64,000 bases of DNA from UBA6627 sp965248675 (GTDB taxonomy: Bacteria > Chloroflexota > Dehalococcoidia > UBA2979): assembly GCA_965248675.1 (NCBI GenBank), contig CBDFJZ010000008.1:310001-374000 (forward strand). Reading direction: 5' to 3'. This document shows, piece after piece, positions 32,929-41,967 of this stretch. The position numbers and the translations under genes are program-made. Within the stretch, counting starts at the first letter, position 1; each line of letters starts with the position of its first letter. Below the pieces are notes generated by a model that was not told where the DNA came from, did no database searches, and saw nothing but the letters and a program-made list of their open reading frames with translations.

Positions 32929-34740
32929 CTAGCCGCCCGCCACGAGCACGTCGTCGCGGTACTGCAGCTCGTAGAGGCGGTGGTACTGGCCGCGGCGGGC
33001 GAGTAGCTCCTCGTGCGTGCCTTCCTCGACGACCTCGCCGAGGTCGAGGACGATGATCCGGTCGACGGCGCGGATCGTATTCAGGCGGTGGGCAATCACG
33101 ATCGAGCTGCGGTCGGTCATCACCTCGCGGATGCCGGCCTGGATCGTCGCCTCTGTCTCCGGGTCAATGCTGGCGGTGGCCTCGTCCATGACGAGGACGA
33201 TCTCGGGGTTGAAGGCGGCCACCCGCGCGAGCGCGAGTAGCTGCTTCTGGCCCGTCGAGAGGTTGCCGCCGCGTTCGGCGAGCTGCGTCCCGTAACCCTC
33301 GGGCAGCCGCTCGATGAAGGTGTTCGCGCCGATCTGTTCGGCGGCGGCGCGCACCTGTTCGCCTGAGATCGCCTTGTCGCGGAGGCGGATGTTCTCCTCG
33401 ATCGTGTCGGTGAAGACGAACGGCTCCTGCAGCATGAGGCCGACGTGGCGCCGCAGCTCGCGCTGCGGGAGCTGGTCGGTCGGGACATCGTCCACGAGGA
33501 TCTGGCCGCGCTGGACGTCGTAGAACCTCGTGAGCAGCGAGAGGATCGTGGTCTTGCCGGCGCCGGTCGCGCCGACCACGGCGACCCACTCGCCGGGCTG
33601 CACGGTGAACGAGACGTCCTTCAGCACCCAATTTTCGAAGCCACTGTCCCCCTCGTAGGCGAACCAGACGTTGCGGAACTCGATCTTGCCGAAGATGCGG
33701 GAGCCGAGGTGCTCGGGCTCCTCGGCGTCCACGAGATCAGCGGGGGTGTCGAGGATGCCGAAGACACGCTCCGCCGAGGCCATCGCCTGCTGCAGCGTCG
33801 TGTAACGCTGCGACAGATCGCGCAGCGGCCAATGGAAGTAACCCATGAACTGGGAGAACGCGACGAGGGTGCCGAGGGTGAGCGTGGTGTCGATCACGCG
33901 CGTGCCGCCGTACCAGAGCAGCGCGGCGATGGTGCCGGCGCCGAACAGGACGACAACCGGCTCGAACACCGCGTACCAGAACACGAACCGTAAGTTCGCG
34001 CTGAGGAAGGCCCGGTTCTGAGTGTCGAAGCGACGCGCCGACTCACGCTCGCGGTTGAAGAGCTGGACGACGGTGACGCCGGTGATCGTCTCGTTGAGGA
34101 ACGCGTTGATCCGTGCCAACCACATCCGCTGCTCACGGAAGAGATCGCGCTGCTTCGCGGCAAAGTAGCGCGTGGCCCAGATCAGTGGCGGCAGGAAGGC
34201 GAACATCAACAGTGCCAGCCGCCAGTCGATCACAAGCATCGCGATCACGACGGAACCGAGCATCACAAGGTTTGCGAAGATCGTGACGACGCCGACCGAG
34301 ACCGCCTGTTCGATCGTGGCAATGTCGTTGGTGACGCGCGTGACCAGGCGGCCGACCGGGTTGCGGTCGAAGTAAGAGACGGACATGTGCTGCAGATGAG
34401 TGAAGAGCTGGAGGCGCATGTCCACGATCACGCGCTGACCGATCCAGGCCATCAGCGCGTCCTGCGCGTAACGGAAGACGAACGCCAGCACGAGGTACCC
34501 GAAGTACAACAACGCCAGGAACCCGAGCCGGTCAGTCCGGCTCTGCCGAATCTGATCGTCGATTGCGGATCGCACGATCAGCGGGCCGACGACGATCAGG
34601 GCCGAGCTGATCAGCATCATGACGACGGTGACCGCCAGTAGCCGGCGGTACGGCTTCAAGTAGCTGATGAGGCGACCGGCGAGCTGGCGGTCATAGACCT
34701 TGCCGATCGCGGCGTCATCCTCCTCGAAGAACGCGTTCAC
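32929..34740 (-). CDS. ABC exporter half-transporter (consensus Walker B, altered signature)
   Basis: A 603-residue half-transporter: six-helix type I ABC exporter domain (about 30-320) and NBD. Walker A is VGATGAGKTT, the signature LSTGQKQLLALAR (normally LSGGQ), Walker B IVLVMDEATASID with the catalytic Glu, and the H-loop IVIAHRLNTI. The ATG overlaps the stop of the upstream partner at 34737-34740. In heterodimeric exporters one ATP site is degenerate. Here the altered signature of this subunit pairs with the altered Walker B of the partner, as expected. The likely role is multidrug or lipid export. Confidence 0.93.
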   Translation of the reverse strand: MNAFFEEDDAAIGKVYDRQLAGRLISYLKPYRRLLAVTVVMMLISSALIVVGPLIVRSAIDDQIRQSRTDRLGFLALLYFGYLVLAFVFRYAQDALMAWIGQRVIVDMRLQLFTHLQHMSVSYFDRNPVGRLVTRVTNDIATIEQAVSVGVVTIFANLVMLGSVVIAMLVIDWRLALLMFAFLPPLIWATRYFAAKQRDLFREQRMWLARINAFLNETITGVTVVQLFNRERESARRFDTQNRAFLSANLRFVFWYAVFEPVVVLFGAGTIAALLWYGGTRVIDTTLTLGTLVAFSQFMGYFHWPLRDLSQRYTTLQQAMASAERVFGILDTPADLVDAEEPEHLGSRIFGKIEFRNVWFAYEGDSGFENWVLKDVSFTVQPGEWVAVVGATGAGKTTILSLLTRFYDVQRGQILVDDVPTDQLPQRELRRHVGLMLQEPFVFTDTIEENIRLRDKAISGEQVRAAAEQIGANTFIERLPEGYGTQLAERGGNLSTGQKQLLALARVAAFNPEIVLVMDEATASIDPETEATIQAGIREVMTDRSSIVIAHRLNTIRAVDRIIVLDLGEVVEEGTHEELLARRGQYHRLYELQYRDDVLVAGG

Positions 34741-36590
34741 TCGATGGCTCCGTCCGGGCCGGCCGCCTCGGAAACGGCCTCATCGACGATGATCCCCTCG
34801 TCGACGAGCGCTTCGAAGCGCCGCTGTTGCTGATAGAGGCGGGCGTAGACGCCGTGGGCGCGGATTAGCGTCTCGTGCGTCCCGTCCTCGACGATGCGGC
34901 CACCAGCGAGGACGACGACGCGGTCGGCCGAGGCGAGCGCCGAGGTGCGATGCGCGATCATGAGCGTAGTGCGGTTGCGCATGTATTCGCGCAGACCCTG
35001 GAGGATCTCTTCCTCCGTGTGGGTGTCGACGTGCGAGAGGGCGTCGTCGAGTACGAGCACCGGCAGGTCCGCAGCCAGCGCGCGCGCCAGCGTGGCCCGC
35101 TGGCGCTGACCGCCGGAGAGGGAGATGCCGCGTTCGCCGATCACCGTGTCCAACCCGTCGGCGAGCTGCGCGAGGTCGTTGGAGAGCCTTGAGGTCTCGA
35201 CGGCGCGCTCGATCTCGGCGTCGGAGGCGTCGACGCGGCCAAGGGCGACGTTCTCCCGCAGCGACTCGGAGAACAGCATCGCTTCCTGCGGCACGAAGCC
35301 GATCGCGGCGCGCAGATCCTTGAGCGACCACTCGCGAACGTCGACGCCGTCGACGAGCACCGCGCCCTCGGTCGGGTCGAGCAGCCGCGCCAGTAGATCG
35401 ACCAGCGTGGTTTTGCCACTGCCAGTCTCGCCGACGATCGCGACGGTGCTGCCGGCCTCGATGTGGAGGTCGAGGTGATCGAGGACCGCCGGTCCGGCTT
35501 GCTCGTGGCGGACGGTGACGCCTCGGAAGTCGATCTCACCGCGGATGCTGGCGGGCGAGTGCGGGCTCGGCGGGTCGGCGATCGCGGGCTGCTCCGCGAG
35601 GATCGCGGAGATGCGGGTCATGCTGGCGGTGCCCTGCTGCCACGCGGAGACGAACCAACCCAGGCCGGCGAGCTGACTGGAGAGCAACGCCAGGTAGGTG
35701 TTGAACTGGACGAACTGGCCGAGCGTGATGTTGCCGTTGACCACGTCGCGGCCGCCGAACCACAGCACCAGCCCGGTACCGACACCGGTCGCCAACACCA
35801 TCACCGGGAAGAAGCCCGCGGCGTAGTACATGAACGCCATCGAGCGGCGCATCATCTCCTCGTTCTCGCCGGAGAAGGTGTCGATCTCCGCGTCTTCCTG
35901 GGCGTAGGCCTTGATCGAGCGGATGCCGCTGATGTTCTCCTGCGCGCGGTTCGTCAGCACGCCGAACTGGTCCTGCACCGCGGTGAAGCGCTTGACCATC
36001 CCCGTCTCGAGGATCACGACCATGGTGACGATGAACGGCAGGTAGACGATCGCAATCAGCGTCAGCCGGACATCGATCGTCAGCAGCAACATGATGCCGG
36101 CGCTGACCACGATCAGCGTGCGCCAGATCTCGTTGAACGTCGGGCCGAGCAGGTCGCGCACCCACTGCAGGTCGTTGGTGGCTCGCGCCATCAGGTCGCC
36201 GGTCCGCGAGCGCAGGAAGAACCCGCGGTCGAGTCGCATGAACTGATCGGAGAGGTCGGTGCGCAGCTCGTACTCGATCTGTCGAGCAGTCGCCGACACG
36301 TACCAGCGGCCCACGAAGCGGATCGCACTTTCGAGGGCGGCGAGTCCCACGATCAGGGCCCCGAAACGGATCAGTGCACCGGTGGTGGTGCCCTCGGTGA
36401 GCGCATCGATCGCGTCGCGCAGGATGATCGGCGGAACCAACGTCAGGAAGGCGGCGATGGTGAGCAGCGTCAGCCCGAAGGCATAACGCCGCCAGTACAG
36501 ACCGATGTAGTGCCAGAGCCGGTTCGCGCGGATGCGCGCCCACCGGGAACGCTGGGGCACCGGCGCGGCAGCGATCGGTTGAGCGGTCAC
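34737..36590 (-). CDS. ABC exporter half-transporter (degenerate Walker B)
   Basis: A 617-residue partner of the gene at 32929. The type I exporter membrane domain spans about 25-330. The NBD has Walker A VGETGSGKTT, consensus signature LSGGQRQRATLAR, Walker B VLVLDDALSHVD, where the catalytic Glu is Asp, and H-loop LMIAHRTSAL. The start is GTG 36590 with no clear ribosome site. The two genes overlap by four bases, so they are translated together as a heterodimer in the cytoplasmic membrane. Confidence 0.93.
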   Translation of the reverse strand: MTAQPIAAAPVPQRSRWARIRANRLWHYIGLYWRRYAFGLTLLTIAAFLTLVPPIILRDAIDALTEGTTTGALIRFGALIVGLAALESAIRFVGRWYVSATARQIEYELRTDLSDQFMRLDRGFFLRSRTGDLMARATNDLQWVRDLLGPTFNEIWRTLIVVSAGIMLLLTIDVRLTLIAIVYLPFIVTMVVILETGMVKRFTAVQDQFGVLTNRAQENISGIRSIKAYAQEDAEIDTFSGENEEMMRRSMAFMYYAAGFFPVMVLATGVGTGLVLWFGGRDVVNGNITLGQFVQFNTYLALLSSQLAGLGWFVSAWQQGTASMTRISAILAEQPAIADPPSPHSPASIRGEIDFRGVTVRHEQAGPAVLDHLDLHIEAGSTVAIVGETGSGKTTLVDLLARLLDPTEGAVLVDGVDVREWSLKDLRAAIGFVPQEAMLFSESLRENVALGRVDASDAEIERAVETSRLSNDLAQLADGLDTVIGERGISLSGGQRQRATLARALAADLPVLVLDDALSHVDTHTEEEILQGLREYMRNRTTLMIAHRTSALASADRVVVLAGGRIVEDGTHETLIRAHGVYARLYQQQRRFEALVDEGIIVDEAVSEAAGPDGAIE

Positions 36591-36938
36591 GATCGACCTC
36601 GATTTCGCGGGCGGCCTCAGAAGCGGCGGTCTGCCGCGGGGGCCAACCGAGCGGCTCGGCGCACAGGTGCGCCGAGCCTCAGATCAACGATGGGAAGGGA
36701 AGGCGCCCCGGACTTCGTCCGGATGGCCAGTGACTGGGACCGGCGGCTCGGTCTTAGCGGACGACCGGGCTCATCGCGGAGGGGGGTCGCGGGATATTGT
36801 GCAGCCTCATAGAACCCTCCGTCGCGCGAAAACGTCGGTAATCATCGAAACGCCCCAACGCAGCGGTGTCAAACACCAGCGAGATAACGCGTCGCGCACC
36901 GCACAATAACCCGGACGCCACGGCCAGGGAGGCATCGG
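36591..36938. other. Intergenic region with an 11-bp hairpin
   Basis: 348 bases without a gene. They contain GGCTCGGCGCA (36653-36663) paired with TGCGCCGAGCC (36668-36678) around CAGG, a likely terminator or leader structure, and the promoter of the unknown gene at 36939 (ribosome site AGGGAGG). Nothing else was recognised. Confidence 0.5.
36653..36678. terminator. 11-bp hairpin upstream of the ABC exporter
   Basis: A perfect 11-bp stem with a 4-nt loop. No T run follows on either strand. The direction of action is unclear. Confidence 0.45.
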
Positions 36939-37732
36939 ATGACCGGACCATTCGAGCTCGAATTCGACATGAGCGCCTTGGCCGCGCTCGACGAGTTCGC
37001 ACTACTGGCGCGCCAGGACTACAACCTTGGAAATCGTGGCTCGTGGTTCACCCACTTCCGGGGCGGTGCGCATGCAGTGTTCAATCGCGTCTACGGCGTG
37101 GGCGCCCACTACGCAGCTGTTCACGGATGGACCGGGGAGTCGTGGAGCCAAACGGCTGAGAGTACCACCTAGCCTCGATCTTCTTTGGTATGGACTCGGC
37201 GATCGAGTGTTTGGTGTTCGCGCTGAACGCCCTTGGCTGGGGAGCTGGCTCGGAATTCCGGGATGTCTCGGACAGCCGCGCCCTCAGGCGCGTTCGAGTC
37301 GAGGACGTGACTGGAGACAGACCGATCGCTGGTTTCGTCGACCTGTTCCCGGAGATCTCGGCGACGTTCGCGAGACACGAAGCGACAATCCGGACAATCG
37401 TGGAACAACACGATGTCTCGAAGCACAGGGAAACGATCTTTGCAGGCGGTGCGCTCAGAGACGATCCGCCCGACGGTTATTTCCAGAGCTTCGGGGTCGC
37501 GCCGGGCGGCTCGGCAGCGGCATCGATCACGCCGATGGAGGAGATCCTGCTCCTCGAAGATCTCAAAACACTGGCCTCAAAGCGTGAATCGCAGGAGTAC
37601 GATCCCGAGATGTCGTTGGAAGCCGTGGGGAAGCGATTCGTCAATCTCATGACGGAGAGCACGCAAACAGCGCTAGCCGATGCCCACACGAACATTCCGC
37701 TGAAAGTTCGAACGCTGAGGCGGCCAACCTGA
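36939..37732 (+). pseudogene. Unknown protein, interrupted by a 2-nt duplication
   Basis: ATG 36939 (AGGGAGG upstream) opens MTGPFELEFDMSALAALDEFALLARQDYNLGN and stops at 37172. A second frame, open from 37160, reads EYHLASIFFGMDSAIECLVFALNALG and continues to 37732. Removing one AG of GAGAG at 37158-37162 joins the two smoothly (QTAEYHLASIFFG), giving about 263 residues. No family is recognised; the middle resembles helical substrate- or HEPN-like segments only loosely. It stands alone between the exporter promoter and typA. The disruption is probably an assembly error, but could be a real inactivation. Confidence 0.6.
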
Positions 37733-37764
37733 CCAGAATCCGAGGACGCAATAGGCGGAGCGCC

Positions 37765-39738
37765 CTACCCTCGTCCGTCCCGCTCCGACCTCGCGCGGGC
37801 GCGCTTGTTCGCCTCGAGGATGACCTTGCGAGGGCGGATCGACCGCGGCGTCACCTCGAGGCATTCGTCCTCGCGGAGGAGTTCGAGCGCGAGCTCGAGC
37901 GAGAGGGGGCGGGCGGGGACAAGCTTCTCGGTCTGGTCGGCGGCGGCGGCGCGCATGTTGGTCTGCTTCTTCTCGCGCGTCGGGTTGACGTCCATGTCCC
38001 CGGGGCGGGAGTTCTCGCCGATGATCATGCCCTCGTACACCTCGACGCCGGGGCCGACGAACATGAAGCCGCGCTCCTGGAGGTTCATCAGAGCGTAGGT
38101 GGTGGTGGCGCCGCGGCGGTCGGCGACGAGGCTGCCGCTCGGGCGGCCCTTGAGGTCGCCATGCCATGGCTCGTAGCCGTGGAAGACGTGGTGGGCGATG
38201 CCGGTGCCACGGGTCTCGGTGAGGAACTCGGTGTGGAAGCCGATCAGGCCGCGCGAGGGGACGAGGTATTCGAGGCGGATGCGGCCCGTGCCGTGGTTGA
38301 CGGTCTGCTCCATGCGGCCCTTGCGGAGCGCGAGGAGCTGAGTGACGACGCCGAGGTAGTCCTCGGGGACGTCGACGGTGAGCGCCTCGACCGGCTCGTG
38401 GAGCTTGCCGTCGACCTCGCGGGTGACGACCTCGGGCCGGCCGACCGTCAGCTCGAAGCCCTCGCGGCGCAGCGTCTCGACGAGGATCGCGAGCTGGAGC
38501 TCGCCGCGGCCCTGGACGATCCAGGCGTCGGGGCGGGCGGAGTCCTCGACGCGGAGTGAGACGTTGCCGACGAGCTCGGCGTCCAGGCGATCCTTCAGCA
38601 TGCGGGCGGTGAGCAGGTTGCCCTCGAGGCCCGAAAGCGGCGAGGTGTTGATACCGACCAGCATCGAGAGGCTGGGTTCGTCGACCGTGATCACCGGCAG
38701 CGGGCGCGGGTCCTCGAGGTCGGCGAGCGTCTCGCCAATCGTGATCTCGTCGATTCCTGCGATCGCGACGATCTCGCCGGGACCGGCCTCGTTGGCCTCG
38801 ACGCGTTCCAGCGCCTCGGTGACGTACATCTGGCTGAGCGTCGCGCGGTCGATCGTGCCGTCCTGGCGGCACCAGGCGACCTGCTGGCCACGGCGGATCG
38901 TGCCGTTGACCACGCGACAGAGCGCGAGGCGGCCGAGGTAGGGCGATGCGTCGAGGTTGGTGACCAGCGCTTGCAAGCCGTGCTCCGGGTCGTAGAGGGG
39001 CGCGGGGATGTGGGAGAGCAGCAGATCGACGAGCGGCTGGAGGTCGGCGCCACGAGTCTCGGCCTCGAGCGAGGCAGTGCCGTCGCGCGCGACTGCGTAG
39101 ACGATCGGGAAGTCGATCTGCTCCTCGGTGGCGTCGAGGTCGAGGAAGAGTTCGTAGACCTCGTCCACGACCTCGGCGATGCGCGCGTCGGGGCGGTCGA
39201 CCTTGTTGACAACGAGGATGATCGGGAGCTCGCGCTCGAGCGCCTTGCGGAGCACGAAGCGGGTCTGTGGGAGCGGGCCCTCGGAGGCGTCGACCAGCAG
39301 CAAGACGCCGTCGACCATCGTCAGGCCACGCTCGACCTCGCCGCCGAAGTCGGCGTGGCCGGGGGTGTCGATGATGTTCACCTTCACGTCGCCGACCCGG
39401 ACCGCCGTGTTCTTGGCGAGGATGGTGATCCCCTTTTCACGCTCGAGGTCGTTCGAGTCCATCACGCGATCGGGCAGCTCCACCCGCGCGTCGAGCTGCC
39501 CCGACTGCCGCAGCAGTGCGTCGACGAGCGTCGTCTTGCCGTGATCGACATGCGCGATGATCGCGACGTTGCGGATGTCCTCGCGGACGGCGCGCCCGCC
39601 AGCGGGCGCCGCCACGGGGGCGGAAGAGATGTCGATATCAGGCTCCGAGGCGGGCGCTGGGGATTCAGGGGCGTTGCGCCCTGTATCCAGTTGAACACGG
39701 GCAGGGAGCGTGCAGGAGGCGGGAACGCCCTCGGCCAA
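37765..39738 (-). CDS. typA: Ribosome-associated translational GTPase TypA/BipA
   Basis: TypA/BipA is a translational GTPase that binds the 70S ribosome and aids assembly and stress responses. The G1 motif is AHVDHGKTTLVDALL, switch region GITILAKNTA, G3 DTPGHADFGGEVER and G4 NKVDRPDAR; EF-G-like domains III and V and the TypA-specific C-terminal domain follow (ERGFMFVGPGVEVYEGMIIGE, KKQTNMRAA). At 657 residues it is longer than usual because of about 50 extra Ala/Pro-rich residues before IRNVAIIAHVDHGKTT. The start is TTG 39738; no better start lies closer to the conserved core, so the N terminus is uncertain. Confidence 0.95.
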   Translation of the reverse strand: MAEGVPASCTLPARVQLDTGRNAPESPAPASEPDIDISSAPVAAPAGGRAVREDIRNVAIIAHVDHGKTTLVDALLRQSGQLDARVELPDRVMDSNDLEREKGITILAKNTAVRVGDVKVNIIDTPGHADFGGEVERGLTMVDGVLLLVDASEGPLPQTRFVLRKALERELPIILVVNKVDRPDARIAEVVDEVYELFLDLDATEEQIDFPIVYAVARDGTASLEAETRGADLQPLVDLLLSHIPAPLYDPEHGLQALVTNLDASPYLGRLALCRVVNGTIRRGQQVAWCRQDGTIDRATLSQMYVTEALERVEANEAGPGEIVAIAGIDEITIGETLADLEDPRPLPVITVDEPSLSMLVGINTSPLSGLEGNLLTARMLKDRLDAELVGNVSLRVEDSARPDAWIVQGRGELQLAILVETLRREGFELTVGRPEVVTREVDGKLHEPVEALTVDVPEDYLGVVTQLLALRKGRMEQTVNHGTGRIRLEYLVPSRGLIGFHTEFLTETRGTGIAHHVFHGYEPWHGDLKGRPSGSLVADRRGATTTYALMNLQERGFMFVGPGVEVYEGMIIGENSRPGDMDVNPTREKKQTNMRAAAADQTEKLVPARPLSLELALELLREDECLEVTPRSIRPRKVILEANKRARARSERDGRG

Positions 39739-39839
39739 AGTCTGACATGAGGCGCGTTGAGAAAGCTGAAGGGGCTCTGCGGGAACTCAGGGGCACGGGG
39801 TTGGTTCCCGAGAGCGCAGCGAAGGGGCCGGACGCCGGA

Positions 39840-41345
39840 TCATCTACAGGCTGACCGCAACCGTTCGCGATTGGATTCGACGGCTCGCGAGGCCGATCGT
39901 CGGCCCCAGTTCCACGATCGGAGCTCATGCTCGGGGTCGTCCCAACGCTCGAGCATCGAGCGCGCCAATTCGCATGCGTCCTGCTCCGGCAGCAGGTCGA
40001 TGCCGTCGATCAGCGTGGGGGTGGCGTCCGCGCTCAGACCGAGGGCATAGCCGGTGTCGAAATCGCGTCCCTGCTCAGCGCGAGCGAGGTTCGTCGCGGC
40101 GATCGTGCCGTGCGGGTTGACCACGACGAGCGCCACGAGCGCGATGAGCGCGGTAAGGACTGCGCCGACGACGAACTCCTCGCGTCGCTCCTTGAGGAGC
40201 GACCAGAGGAGCCATAGGAAGACCGCCGCCAGCCAGGTGAGGATGGCCGCCAGATAGAGCCTCAAGGCCGTCAGCCCAAATACATCGACGTAGATCCTGA
40301 GCCGCTGGAAGGCGGAGGCGATCACGACGATCAGGAGGAACACGAGCAGAGCGCTGAAGACCCGGAATGTCGTCAGCGAGCGCCAGCTCCGCGTCCGAGC
40401 CCAGTCCGCCGCGAGCAGCACCGGGAGCAGGAGCGCGGCGACGGCCACGAGTTCGAAGAATCCGCGCCGGGCGTACTCGGCGTACGTGAGTCCCGTCGTG
40501 GTCTGCACATGCTCTTCACCGCTGAAGAGGTAGCGGACCTGAATGACCACGAACACCGTGAATAGCGACGCCAGCGAACCGAGCACGACCCCGGTCTCGG
40601 TGGAGCGGAGCCGACGTTCCTCGGCGAGCCGCGGCCCCGACGGTGCGGCCTGCTCGGTTGCCAGGCCGCACCAGAGGATGCCGGCGGCGGCGCTGGTTCC
40701 GCCGAACAGCCATGCGAGGTGAGCGGCCACCGATGTGAGATCGATCGTCAGTGAGCTCTTGATCCAGGTTTCGAAGACGGCATCGGCGGCGAAGAAGAGC
40801 GCGCCGAATGTGAGGACCAGTGGTACGGCGATGAGTGCGGCGCGACCGATCGCTTGCGTCTGTCGGCGGGCACCGCGATCGCGCCACGTGCGCGAGGCGA
40901 CGGATCTCGCCAGGAGGAAGGCGCCGCGGACCGCCGAGAGCGCCCCGAAGCCGAGGCTTGCGAAGAACAGCGTGATGCTGACGCCGCGGGGTCGTAGACC
41001 GTCTTGAGTGACCAGCGAGAGCAGCAGCAGCCCTGCCGACATGGCGAGCAGGAGGATCTGCAGTGCCGCCTCTGATCGCCAGGCGATCATCATCGAGAGG
41101 TCGAGCGATGCGGCGAGCGAGCCGGCTAACAGCGTCCCGATCGGTCTCCCGCCGCGCCGCGCGACGAGCACGAACGCGCCGATCAGCGCGCCAAGCCAGA
41201 GCGGGACGTTGATGCCAAGCGCCGCGCCGTTGAAGAGGGCGTCGGCCAGCAGCCCCAGGACGATTGCCAATCCTGCGATTTGCAGCCCGAGAGCGGGGAC
41301 GAAGCGATGAGGAGTCGGCGAAGCGTCGGCGCCAGAGATCGTCAT
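39840..41345 (-). CDS. DUF4173 multi-helix membrane protein
   Basis: A 501-residue integral membrane protein with about a dozen helices. The signature of DUF4173 is present in the second half: GLTYAEYARRGFFELVAVAALLLPVLLAADW, followed by FQRLRIYVDVFGLTALRLY. Members are often next to regulators and have no known function. ATG 41345 is preferred over TTG 41360. A soluble C-terminal segment of about 90 residues follows the last helix and contains FDTGYALGLSADATPTLI. Confidence 0.85.
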   Translation of the reverse strand: MTISGADASPTPHRFVPALGLQIAGLAIVLGLLADALFNGAALGINVPLWLGALIGAFVLVARRGGRPIGTLLAGSLAASLDLSMMIAWRSEAALQILLLAMSAGLLLLSLVTQDGLRPRGVSITLFFASLGFGALSAVRGAFLLARSVASRTWRDRGARRQTQAIGRAALIAVPLVLTFGALFFAADAVFETWIKSSLTIDLTSVAAHLAWLFGGTSAAAGILWCGLATEQAAPSGPRLAEERRLRSTETGVVLGSLASLFTVFVVIQVRYLFSGEEHVQTTTGLTYAEYARRGFFELVAVAALLLPVLLAADWARTRSWRSLTTFRVFSALLVFLLIVVIASAFQRLRIYVDVFGLTALRLYLAAILTWLAAVFLWLLWSLLKERREEFVVGAVLTALIALVALVVVNPHGTIAATNLARAEQGRDFDTGYALGLSADATPTLIDGIDLLPEQDACELARSMLERWDDPEHELRSWNWGRRSASRAVESNRERLRSACR

Positions 41346-41559
41346 GGTGAACACGGCCAATCCAGGCGCTGACCGACGCCACCAGGCGTGGCTGGATTGC
41401 GATACGGCACGCGCGGCGAGCAGGGTGCGGGGGACGAGACGCGGCGGGGTGCCATGTCCGTCCAGACGTTCCGGCGAGGGTTTCCGTTCCCGACTGGGTG
41501 GATGCCGTACGGAAAGCGCCCCAACCGGTGCGTGTGGGGCTCGGCCAGAAGGGGTGTGG

Positions 41560-41967
41560 CTAACCGGCCGGCGTTACCTGCATCACCGTGGCCTCGCCCT
41601 CGAGGACCGTCTCGCCCCGATCGTTGGTGACCTCGAAGGTCATGACGCCCATCGCGCGGTTGGCACGCCAGCTCTTCACCGAGCCGGTGGCCGTGAGCGC
41701 GTCGCCGATGCGGGCGGGGTTGGGGAAGGTCCATTGCTGTTTGAGGAAGACGGATCCTGGGCCGGGGAGGTCCATCGCCACGAGGGCGTGCAGCATGCCG
41801 GTGGCGATGCCGCCCTGAGCGATGCGGACTTCGAAGCGGGTGCGGCGGACGAAGTCTTCGTCGAAGTGGAGCGGATTGCGATCACCGGTGATCTGGGCGT
41901 AAGCCTCGACGATCTCGGGCGTGACGGTCATGGAGCGAGTGGCGGTGTCGCCGGGTTCGATGCTCAC
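41560..41967 (-). CDS. MaoC-like (R)-specific hydratase
   Basis: A 135-residue single hot-dog domain. The hydratase 2 motif is seen as YAQITGDRNPLHFDEDFVRRTRF, with catalytic Asp and His, followed by RIAQGGIATGMLHALVAMD. Such enzymes hydrate enoyl-CoA to (R)-3-hydroxyacyl-CoA in the cytoplasm. The start is GTG 41967, overlapping the amidohydrolase stop (GTGA), so the pair is one operon. Confidence 0.87.
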   Translation of the reverse strand: MSIEPGDTATRSMTVTPEIVEAYAQITGDRNPLHFDEDFVRRTRFEVRIAQGGIATGMLHALVAMDLPGPGSVFLKQQWTFPNPARIGDALTATGSVKSWRANRAMGVMTFEVTNDRGETVLEGEATVMQVTPAG

